Positions 55,577-64,000 of a stretch of DNA of 64,000 bases are shown in pieces. This stretch comes from Catonia carolina (Eukaryota; Arthropoda; Insecta; Hemiptera; Achilidae). The notes under the pieces are model-generated. The model had not been told where the DNA came from, did not search any database, and saw only the letters and a program-made list of their open reading frames with translations. Made by a program: the position numbers and the translations under genes. How positions within the stretch are numbered: position 1 is the stretch's first letter; each line of letters begins with the position of its first letter. The stretch covers positions 11,260,274 to 11,324,273 of the forward strand of contig JAQMRL010000014.1 of assembly GCA_035578175.1 (NCBI GenBank), written 5' to 3'.

Positions 55577-56237
55577 TGTATCACAGCCACCCCTTCTAAT
55601 TAATCATTTACTGTGTTGCCGGCCTTCAATACTTCTCCCGGCCCTTGTCGGCGCGGTAGGCCCTTTGGCGGCGTACCGACAAACCTTTCAGCTACTTACC
55701 GACAGAGGGCTTTGTAGTCAAGGCTGAGTGAATAACCGCCCTCTACCACAGCGCTCTCAGCAACTATATAAAGAGCGCTATACTCGACAGAGAGATTCAA
55801 TTCCGATTCAGACACAGGGAGATTCAGTTCCGATCCAGACAGCATCGACAATACATCCACCATCGGCACACGGCTACTGGACTCCAGCGAAGACTAATCG
55901 ACGGCCCCGCAAGAGAGAAGATAATGCTTCCGCTCGCCGACCCGTCACCGTAAGCCGTCGACCGGACCGTCATCACCCGCTAACGCAAGTGATGCCCACA
56001 GCCGTCCCTCGACCGAGCCTTACGCTCACCGGACCCGACGAAGCAGCCATCGACGCACTACTGCAAGAGAAGAAGATGACGTCTCCGCTGGACGACGACA
56101 CGCTGTGTCGCCCAGCCTCCGACCGCCACGACGACTACGACTGACGCTTCCCATCAAAACGACCACCGCTTAAACGGCCCTTTTCAGGGCCCAAAATAAA
56201 AGGTTTTAATTCAACACTTAATGTCGCCATCCTGTGA
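55577..56237 (+). mobile_element. LTR copy (solo or relic), GC-rich, TATA box
   Basis: About 660 bp matching, in opposite orientation, the solo LTR at 61836-62439. It contains CTATATAAAGAGCGC (TATA box) and AATAAA near the end. The 138-codon open frame (55728-56144) lies entirely in the LTR and is broken in the other copy, so it is not a host gene. Terminal TGTATCAC and CCTGTGA are decayed. No certain target duplication. Confidence 0.7.
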
Positions 56238-56429
56238 AAACTTGAAATTTTTATACATTTTCTTAAAAGTGATATTGACATTAGAACAAAAAAGTGTCCG
56301 TTTTTTAAGACATTTGACGGTTTATGTAAACTTTTTTTTTATGAGATTTTTTGATGAGAAACGGGTGTGATTTTTTATAAGTTGGATAACCAATATAGCA
56401 AAAGTTTAATGTTTCCTTTAAATTTTCAG

Positions 56430-56531
56430 ACACCCAGGATTTTAATCAAAATAAAATACTTCACATTGCTTATCCCAGTGGTGACTCTCTTGTTTATTTA
56501 CAGTTCTTTTGGACAAACTTTATATAACAAG
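56430..56531 (+). CDS. insect odorant receptor, exon 3
   Basis: 102 nt, phase 0 both sides: acceptor AATTTTCAG, donor GTAAGA. It encodes TPRILIKIKYFTLLIPVVTL then LFIYSSFGQTLYNK, the sixth membrane segment followed by the receptor-family motif (aromatic-x-x-FGQxL). Confidence 0.88.
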
Positions 56532-56900
56532 GTAAGAGTTTTGGTAAGAAATATTATTTTATTATTTAATTATCCTGTTCCATAATTACAGAAATAATTT
56601 GGAAAGATTTGAAGAGATGGTTATGAATCCAATTTTTTCGTTTGATGTCGTATTATCCTGAAGCATTAAACACACAATGGTTCATAAAAGTGTAATAGTG
56701 TAAAAGTGTAATAATACTTACACAAATTTTTAACTAGACCAGTCGTGGCTCGTGCCTTAAAAAAATAGGTAAAGAGTTTCAAACAACTGAGAAAAATTAG
56801 TGCAGTAAACTCGCCGTATTCGCGGGAGTTAGGTTCCGAAAATTCGCCGCGAATACGAAATAGTCTACATACAAAAACTGCGAATACGGAAATTGAATTA

Positions 56901-57712
56901 CAGTAATCCCTCGGTATCCCCGGGGGTTACATTCCGGAGGGTCACTGCGGATCGTAAAACCGCGGATAATGATACCTTATGTGAACGAAAAGATGGGGGT
57001 TAGGTTCTAAAGAAAAATTCCTGTAGTCGTTTCAAGTGTTTAATACTCGTAGTTTTAGGAACATTTTACCATTATTATAATCAATGAATATTTAATAAAT
57101 ACAGTGATGTACGCATAAAAAATTTAAGTTGCTTTAAAATGGTTATGGCTGTTTGCTTCTTCTTCTTTTCAAACTCCTTGTGGACTTCTTCGTATGGTAT
57201 TATCAGCTCCTGGAGTCCTCTTTTGAATTGAAGGGCCCTTTCCATGACGGGATCCGTCTCCAACACATGATCAGCGAGCTGTGTTATCATACTGAGGATC
57301 TCGTTTGTGAAGAAATGCTTGGCTTCTTTTCAGGATCGTCAAACAAACGCAGAATTGTACGTATGTACGAAGAAGTTAGACTGACTGATATGGAGGAAAA
57401 CGTACGGAGAAATTACAGTATGGCGCCTGGGCGTGCGTATGGTCGTTTGGGGTGGGGGTTGTACTAGCGGGGCCCGGTACGCGGTGACGCGATCACTACG
57501 TACAGCAGTGGTTAGCTTGGCTCATGGCGGCCGTCGCCATACTAGTGTGTGACAACATGATACGAACGCCAAAAACATTTATTCAAACACATGATTTCGG
57601 AATTGTATGACTTCCCCACCTCCCACCAAGTATGGTGTACACAAGGTGAGATTACATACGTATTTTAAGGTTTTATGGACAACCGAAACCCGCTGATACC
57701 AAGAGATTACTG
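56901..57712 (-). mobile_element. Tigger-like element, 812 bp, internally deleted
   Basis: Ends CAGTAATCCCTCGGTATCCC and (reversed) CAGTAATCTCTTGGTATCAG. On the minus strand a short frame (LADHVLETDPVMERALQFKR ... EEVHKEFEKKKKQTAIT) is the C-terminus of a Tigger/pogo transposase. DNA-binding and catalytic parts are gone. TA at the left (56899-56900); the right flank reads AA. Confidence 0.8.
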
Positions 57713-57844
57713 AAGTAAATAAGATAGGCATTGTCTTTAATGCCTATACGTAGTACATACATACTGTAGTGTATATACAATATTTATATAAACAAGCAAA
57801 ACTTACCAGTTTAAAACCAGTAGTTTAATGTTTCATTGTAGTCT

Positions 57845-58000
57845 ACTGTTTTTTTTTTTTTTTTTTTTTTGAGTGATGATGCTTACATAAGCCTTGGAAT
57901 TGTGTGTAGGTAATGATATGTGGTGATTTACAGATGAAAAAATCCAGACCTGACCGGGAATCGAACTCGGGACCTCGGCATATTAGCCAGTTGCTATTTA
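57845..58000 (-). repeat. tRNA-derived SINE, family C
   Basis: Poly-T run at 57847-57870, then reversed body and B box (GGGAATCGAACTCGGGACC). Confidence 0.65.
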
Positions 58001-58427
58001 TGTACGTAATAAAAGCAAGTCATTCAGGAATGATGTACACAGCATTTTACATGCACAATCATCTTTATCACGTATTTTATCATCGTTTTCCAAATTAATT
58101 TTCATTCGGAAAATTCCGCCAATATATAATTAAACTCACCGCGAATACCGAAAACGATTACGAAAAATGGAACCGCGATTATGAAATCGGCGAATACTAA
58201 ATTCAAGAACACGGAGAGTTGACTATATACGAAAAAGTACCTGCGAGACGGCTGAGTAAACATTGTAAAATACAAATATACACGTATAGAAAACAATTGC
58301 ATACCACCGCAAATACAAAACACCTTACGTACACGGACATAGAACATGGAGGTGCAGTAGGCTGGTCGTCCCGCCGCCTTCTCTTCACTATTCCGGAACG
58401 GGTGGGGCGAACTAGGCGTGCATAAAA

Positions 58428-59852
58428 ATTTGGTTATACAAAAAGTCTCTTAATACCTTTGTTCATATAATGCAAGTAAACTTAACAATTTCATCTTTCC
58501 AAAATAGGTGGCAAGTAAGTAAGTATATGTCGGGTGCGATGGTACCGCCCATTTTGTTAACTCGCATATCGGTGGGTCGTTACTACAAGATGGCCTCTCG
58601 GTCGACTGCCGAGAACGTACAACTGACTTTTTTCAGTATTTAAATTATAAATTTTTGTAAAAGTGGCAGAACGGTACGTTTTAACATTAGATTGTTGAAA
58701 AGATTAATAAAATCTTACGTTTCAAGACTTCGACGTGACTTATCACCTACATAGATCCGTTTCGGTAGATCACGAAAATGAGATAGTCTGGTGGCAGTTT
58801 GAGTTTTCACAACTGCATTTTATTATTTAATCTTGAAAAATATTTGGTTACCTATACAAAAAGGTCTCTGAATATCTGTGTTACTGTTTATATAGTTCAA
58901 GTAAACTTAACAATTTCATCTTTTCAAAATAGAGGGCAAGTAAAAATATGTCGGGTGCGATGGTACCGCCCATTTTGTTTACCCGCGTATCGGTGGGTCG
59001 TTCCTACAAGATGGCCTCTAGGCTACCTGCCGAGATCGTAAAACTGCCTTTCTCCAGTATTTAAATTATGTTTTACGTAAAAAGTGATAGAACGGTACGT
59101 CGAAACGATCAATAAAATCTTCTGTTTCAATGCTTCGACGTGACCTATCACCTACAGTAGATCCGTTTCGGTAGGTCACGAAAATGAGATCGTCTGCATT
59201 CGTTCATTTAATATTGAAAAATATTTGGTTATATGAAAAGTTTCAATATCTGTGTTACTGTTAATATAGTCCAAGTAAATTTAACAATTTCATCTTTCAA
59301 AAACAGGTTGGAAATAAAAATATGTCTGGTTCGATGGTACCGCCCATTTTGTTTACTCGCGTATCGGTGGGTGGCTACTACAAAATGGCCTCTCGGTTGC
59401 CTGCCAAGGCGTACAACTGACTTTCTCTAGTATTTATATTATGATTTATGTAAAAATGACAAAACGGTCACGTAACATATTTAACATAAGATTCATAAAA
59501 AGATTAAATAATCTTCTGTTTCAATGCTTCGACGTGACCTATCACCCACAGTAGATCCGTTTCGGTAGGTCACGAAAATGAGATGGTCGGGTGGCAGTTT
59601 GGATTTTCACTACTGCATTCGTTCATTTAATCTTGAAAAATATTTGGTTATACGAAAAGTCACTTAATACCTGTATTACTGTTGATATAGTCCAAGTAAA
59701 CTTAACAATTTTATCTTTCCACAATAGGTGGCGATTAAGAATATGTCTTGTGCGATGGTACCGCCCATTTTGTTTACTCACGGATCGGTGGGTCGTTACT
59801 ATAAGATGGCCTCTCGGTCTCCTGCCAAGATCGTATAACTCACTTTTTCCAG
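58428..59852 (+). repeat. four tandem repeat units of about 0.4 kb
   Basis: Units begin ATTTGGTTA at 58428, 58842, 59223 and 59642 (spacing 414, 381, 419; the last is partial). Each carries GATGGTACCGCCCATTTTGT and, in the complete units, a hairpin with stems CGTGACCTA / TAGGTCACG. Short open frames with shared peptide (RWYRPFCL) follow from the repetition and are not supported as genes. Confidence 0.85.
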
Positions 59853-59854
59853 TA

Positions 59855-60520
59855 CAGTAATCCCTTGGTATCCGCGAGTTTCGGTTATCCGCGGATTTTA
59901 TCCGTGGGCCTAAAACCTTAAAATGCGTTCGTTATCTCACCTTGTGTATACCGTACTTGGTGGGGGCGGGGGAGTCATACAATTCCGAAAACATGTGTCA
60001 CCCTACGTGTTTGAATAAATGTTTTAGCGTTCGTATCATATTGAGTCACACAATAATATGGCGACGGGCGCCATGAGCCAAGCTAGATTTCCAAGTACTG
60101 TACGTAGCGAGCGCGTCACCGGATACCGATACCCACCAGTACAACCCCAATCCCAATCCAACCACTACACGTACGCCCAGGCGCCATACTGTAATTTCTC
60201 CGTTCGTTTTCCTCCATGTGTCAGTCTAACTTCTTCGTACATACGTACAATTCTTTGTTTGTTTGGCGGTCCTGAAACGAAGCCAAGCATTTCTTCACAA
60301 ACCATCAACGAGATCCTCGGCAACGGCAACGCAGCTCGCTGATCACGTGTTGGAGATGGATCCCGTCAGGGAAAGGAATCAGTTTAAAAGAGGACTCCAG
60401 GAGCTGATGACACGATACGAAGAAGTCCACAAGGAGTTTGAAAAGAAGAAGAAGCAAGCAGCCATAACTAACTATTTTAAAGCAACTTAATTTTTTTATG
60501 CGTACAGTACTGTATTTATT
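59855..60520 (+). mobile_element. Tigger-like element, 3'-truncated
   Basis: CAGTAATCCCTTGGTATCCG after TA (59853-59854). Ends in transposase C-terminal codons (ELMTRYEEVHKEFEKKKKQA, stop at 60488-60490) and breaks off near 60520, where a reversed rolling-circle-type element begins. The same family as 56901-57712, in the opposite orientation. Confidence 0.8.
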
Positions 60521-61575
60521 AAATATTTTTCACGTTTTTGCGATTTTCTCAAAAACGGGTCCTACGATTTTTTTAAAAATCGCCTGGCTTACTAAATTTT
60601 TTATGCTTTACAAGATAGTAGGGTAGGCGCCATGTTTGATGAAATCCTTGGGGAGGCGGTTTTAGCTTAAAAATACTGCTTTTTTAAGATTAAGACTTTA
60701 ATATGTATTTAAATGCAAAAATGTATATTTATTAAAAGTAGTAGAGAATTTAAAATCCTACAACTTTTATTTCAAACATTTTTTTGTGTAACGCTTAGTT
60801 TAGCGGTAATTAGTAGCAGTAATAGTAGTTTAGGTAATTAATTTTTTTCTCACGAAAACGTGGAAAAAATCGATTTTTTAAAGATTTCAGCTTGAGCATG
60901 CATTTTACGACAAAAGTGTAGTATATAATAAAATTTATAGAAAGTTAAACGATCTAAAACTTTTATTGTAAGCATGTTTCTCTACCGAGCATACTTTAGC
61001 GTGAAAGAAAGATGGTCCACATTTTTAAGCCAAACTGAGGTTGATTTTCATTTTGGGCTGCGACCTGAGCCTCGAAACCAGGACCCGCCTCTTGAAGTGC
61101 TACGTCTTTCCCATCCTTTTGTATGAGGTAGAGGCGTGGACACTCACCAAAGAATGTGAGACCCGACTACAAGCGTTTGAAATATGGACCTACCGGAGAA
61201 TACTTCGTATGCCGTGGACGGACAGGGTCACAAATATAGAAGTCCTCAGAAGAATGGGGGAAAGAGCTGGAAATCCTGCAAAGCATAAAGATAAGGAAAC
61301 TAACATACCTTGGACACATCATGAGGGAGCCTAAATACGAGATTCTGCATTTCATAATCCAAGGAAAAATCGTTGGTAAACGCTCGGTGGGACGCAGAAG
61401 AATATCCTGGTTAAGAAACCTGAGAGAAGCGTTTAACTGCTCGTCGCATGACCTTTTCAGAGCAGCAGTAGACAAAGTACGACTAACCATGATGGTAGCC
61501 AACCTCCGTAATGGAGAAGGCACCTGAAGAAAAAGAAGATGAAGAGAAAATTGTGTTTCACACCAGATTTTTTTA
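60521..61575 (-). mobile_element. Helentron/DINE-1-like element split by a LINE fragment
   Basis: Reversed body at 60521-61057 (CACGTTTTTGCGATTTTCTC ... TTGATTTTCATTTTG). After LINE sequence it resumes GTGTTTCACACCAGATTTTT (61553-61572), the element's 5' terminus, which touches the acceptor of receptor exon 4. Confidence 0.75.
61055..61540 (+). pseudogene. non-LTR retrotransposon C-terminal fragment (type 3)
   Basis: FPILLYEVEAWTLTKECETR, then TYRRILRMPWTDRVTN and LRRMG; a frameshift near 61265; then LTYLGHIMREP, GKRSVGRRRISWLRNLRE and the end at 61526. This is the typical tail of CR1/RTE-like reverse transcriptase proteins. Nested in the rolling-circle-type element. Confidence 0.8.
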
Positions 61576-61582
61576 TTTTCAG

Positions 61583-61735
61583 GGTGAAAATTTAAGATTT
61601 GCATTATACGACTGCCCATGGCTAGATAGTCCTACAGTATTCAGAAAAACAATTTATTTTATGATGATTTGTGCCAAAGAATGTACCATAAAACCATTTG
61701 GTTTGTACTCAGTGGATTTCAATAATTTTTCAAAG
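61583..61735 (+). CDS. insect odorant receptor, exon 4
   Basis: 153 nt, phase 0: acceptor TTATTTTCAG, donor GTACGT. It encodes GENLRFALYDCPWLDSPTVF, then RKTIYFMMICAKECTIKPFG and LYSVDFNNFSK. The AxYxxPW pattern, the RK at the start of the next helix and the G-LYSVDFNNF motif before TM7 are the best conserved part of the insect receptor family. Exons 1-4 give about 389 residues. The expected last exon (about 12-20 residues) was not found up to 64000; an open stretch after TTTTAG at 63682 (YELLDVVG) does not match. Confidence 0.92.
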
Positions 61736-61835
61736 GTACGTAAAATTATTTGTAAATTTATAAATAAGCCTTTCTTATACCGGGTGTCCCACGAAATTTA
61801 AACAATAGGGAAATAGCATTGATTCTCATTAGTTT

Positions 61836-62439
61836 TGTCACCGGATGGCGACATTAAGTAGCAAGTTAAAGCTTTTAATTTTGGTGCCGCTGAAAAGGGC
61901 CCTGAAATGGCGACGTGTCGTCGTCCAGCGGAGACGTCATCTTCTTCCCTCGCAGTAGTGCATCGATGGCTGCTTCGTCGGATCCGTTGGGCGTAAGGCT
62001 CGGTGGAGGGACCGTTGTGGGCATCGCTCGCGTCAGCGGGCGATGACGGTCCGGTCGACGGCTTACGGTGACGGGTCGGCGAGCGGAAGCATCATCTTCT
62101 CACTTGCGGGGTCGTCGATTAGTCTTCACTGGAGTCCTGTAGCCGTGTGCCGAGGTGGATGTCTTGTCGATGCTGTCTGGATCGGATTGAATCTCTATGT
62201 GTCTGGATCCGAATTGAATCCCCTCGGTTCAGTGTAGCGCTCTTTATATAGTTGCCGAGAGCGCTGTGGTAGAGGGCGGTTATTCACTCGGCCTTTGCAA
62301 CAAAGCCCTCTGTCGGTACGCAGCCGAAAGGTTTGTCGGTACGCCGCCAAAAGGCCTACCGCACCAACAAGCTCCGGGAGAAGTATTGAAGGCCGTCAAC
62401 ACAGTAAATGACTAATTATTAGAAGGGATGGCGGTGACA
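61836..62439 (-). mobile_element. solo LTR, 604 bp, 4-bp target duplication
   Basis: On the minus strand it runs TGTCACCGCC ... GGTGACA, with GTTT on both sides (plus strand 61832-61835 and 62440-62443). TATA box CTATATAAAGAGCGC (reversed, at about 62235-62250). No internal retrotransposon genes. Same family as 55577-56237. Confidence 0.85.
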
Positions 62440-62443
62440 GTTT

Positions 62444-64000
62444 GTTAATATTTTCTTCCCACGAATAAAAATGAAGACTTGTTATAATCAGCTGTAATGA
62501 GACAATTTAATGCACATCTGGAGTTGTTTACATTTGAGTCTATTTAAATAAATATAAATAATTCCAGCTGATTAAGATAAATATTTAAAAATTATTTAAT
62601 TTTCATTAACAAAATATGGTTACTAGGCAACTAAGAAGAAGGAAATAAAAATTGTAAATTATTTTAGTGTGGGGCTGAATATCAAGCCAGCTAGTAGGTC
62701 CCACATTCGTTCTTAAAAAATAAAAATAAAAATATATATTAGAAGATAAAATAGTTTATCCACCAACGTTCATGTTATTAAAAGAGACACAAATTATTCA
62801 ACTTTATAATAATAGTGATTATCTGGTAGCTTTTCAATGGTAGATGTATAAAAACATTGATGAAGACATTCGTCTAATAGAAGAATTGAAAGAAATATTT
62901 GAATCGTTCAAAGATTGTGAATACAGATTAATTAAGATACGTAACAAATTAAAATATTGAAATATTCATTCATTAATAATTATAAAAATAGATATACATT
63001 TAAAGAATATTTGTTCATTACGGTACAAATTGTTGTAATTATGAAAATATTTATAAAATGAAGTAAAGATTGTTAAGTTTGATAAAGAGTTATATTAGTT
63101 AAATAAAAACCATAATGAGTTAAATGTGAATAATGTTTTATTGAATGAAATAGGGGACAAGGTAAAATGGAAAAATAATAAAATCAAACTTGAAAGCTGA
63201 TACAACACCAATAAAGAAAACAATATTAATTTAATTATTTATTACAAATTTTGTCATACCCTCGTTGGGATAATATAATTTATTACAAATTGGCATACCT
63301 TTGTGAGGACAAATTTAGTTTCTTACACAGGAATCAATTGAAAATGTTTAGACCTCTTAAAAATATCAATTTTGATACATTTTAAGCTGTATTTTAGCTT
63401 AAATACAGAAATACATAAATTTTTACCGTTTTCCATTTAAGTATTGCAAATTTTATCACTTATTCGCATAGTTTGTATGGAGTAATGGTAACGTTCTGGT
63501 CCAGAAATGTAAAGTAGGTGGGTCGAATCCATCAGCGGTAAACATTTTTTATTGTTCAAATAAAATATTGGAAATATTTAAAAAAGTTATTTATTTATTT
63601 TTTAATTTTGACAATTTAAATTAATTTAATTTAATTTAATTTTTATATTTTAAAAGATTCTTCATTTTATTTCTCTTTTAGTATGAATTATTGGATGTGG
63701 TTGGCAGTGATTTAATATTTTATAACATGGAAATTAGAATTAGAATTGATCAATGGATTTTATTTCGTTTCTTATTTCATTTTATTGTATTGCGTTTGAG
63801 TTTTTGGTTTCTGGAGAGTTCTACGGATGAATCTTTTGTTTGGGTTGTTTGTCAGTGCGTATGAGTTTTATTTCTATTGTGTAAGGGAAAGGTTGTTACT
63901 CTTACTCTTGTGCGTACGTGACGAATTCCTTGTATTTGCAGAATCAGGCGATGTTAGGGGAGGTTTTTGATTGGTTGATGCTTTGAGTGGGGCGAGGCGA
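62444..64000. other. presumed last receptor intron, tRNA-like relic only
   Basis: AT-rich without a recognised exon. At about 63472-63540 a tRNA-like stretch (GGAGTAATGGTAACG, later GGGTCGAATCC) resembles A and B boxes, but the arms do not form a cloverleaf, so it is likely a SINE relic. Confidence 0.45.

Larger units (their letters stand above)
56803..58222. mobile_element. possible older pogo-like element hosting a Tigger insertion
   Basis: CAGTAAACTCGCCGTATTCG at the left and (reversed) TAGTCAACTCTCCGTGTTCT at the right; both interiors carry CGCGAATAC / CGGCGAATAC motifs. Ends are diverged and no TA duplication is clear, so the boundaries are tentative. Confidence 0.5.

Noticed and set aside
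55728..56144. 138-codon frame considered as a host gene
   Set aside because: It lies inside an LTR, spans the transcription-start region, and is not preserved in the other LTR copy.
58799..59860. Repeated peptide RWYRPFCL... considered as a small gene family
   Set aside because: The similarity follows from the tandem DNA repeat; frames are interrupted and start codons vary.
63472..63545. Considered as a tRNA gene
   Set aside because: B-box-like GGGTCGAATCC is present, but the anticodon arm and acceptor stem do not fold properly.
63682..63861. Considered as the last odorant-receptor exon
   Set aside because: An acceptor-like TTTTAG and an open phase-0 frame exist, but the peptide (YELLDVVGSDLIFYN) lacks the TM7 serine/tyrosine pattern and is too long and unlike the family end.

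Overview
This window looks like AT-rich nuclear DNA from an insect. Two host genes support that: a minus-strand gene for a secreted chitin-binding protein (CBM14/peritrophin-A domains) and a plus-strand gene for a seven-transmembrane insect odorant receptor. Both have long introns packed with transposable elements. The order is uncertain; the large TE-swollen introns suggest a hemimetabolous insect, perhaps a hemipteran, but nothing in the sequence proves it.

Left half (about 2.05-24.35 kb, minus strand): six exons that agree in phase encode about 1,240 residues. They give the end of a hydrophobic leader, a complete six-cysteine chitin-binding domain, a linker of roughly 1,100 residues rich in Thr/Ser/His, Gln and Asn, and the first half of a second chitin-binding domain. 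The 5' exon with the start codon and the 3' end are not seen here.

Right part (about 49.7-61.7 kb, plus strand): four phase-matched exons encode about 389 residues of an odorant receptor. The short last exon (TM7) is not identified and may lie beyond the window.

Everything else I can recognise is mobile DNA, much of it nested. It includes one mariner of 1,348 bp with identical 43-bp inverted repeats, TA target duplication and an open DD34D transposase; one internally deleted mariner; the start of a third; non-LTR reverse-transcriptase fragments; two solo LTRs with 4-bp target duplications and a third LTR copy; TTAA-flanked (piggyBac-type) MITEs; Tigger/pogo-like non-autonomous elements; and a long palindromic TA-flanked foldback element carrying its own MITE. 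Three tRNA-derived SINE families and a 393-bp (AAC)n-tailed retroposon are also present.

The commonest repeat is an element of about 0.95 kb with about 20 full or partial copies in both orientations. It has an offset inverted repeat (ACTTTCTCTTGCC), a CA/GT microsatellite near one end and a terminal hairpin, as in Helentron/DINE-1-type non-autonomous rolling-circle elements. A decayed Helitron helicase C-terminus lies at 51.1 kb. This family, its effect on the receptor gene's splice sites, and several in-window empty-site comparisons are the most interesting material.
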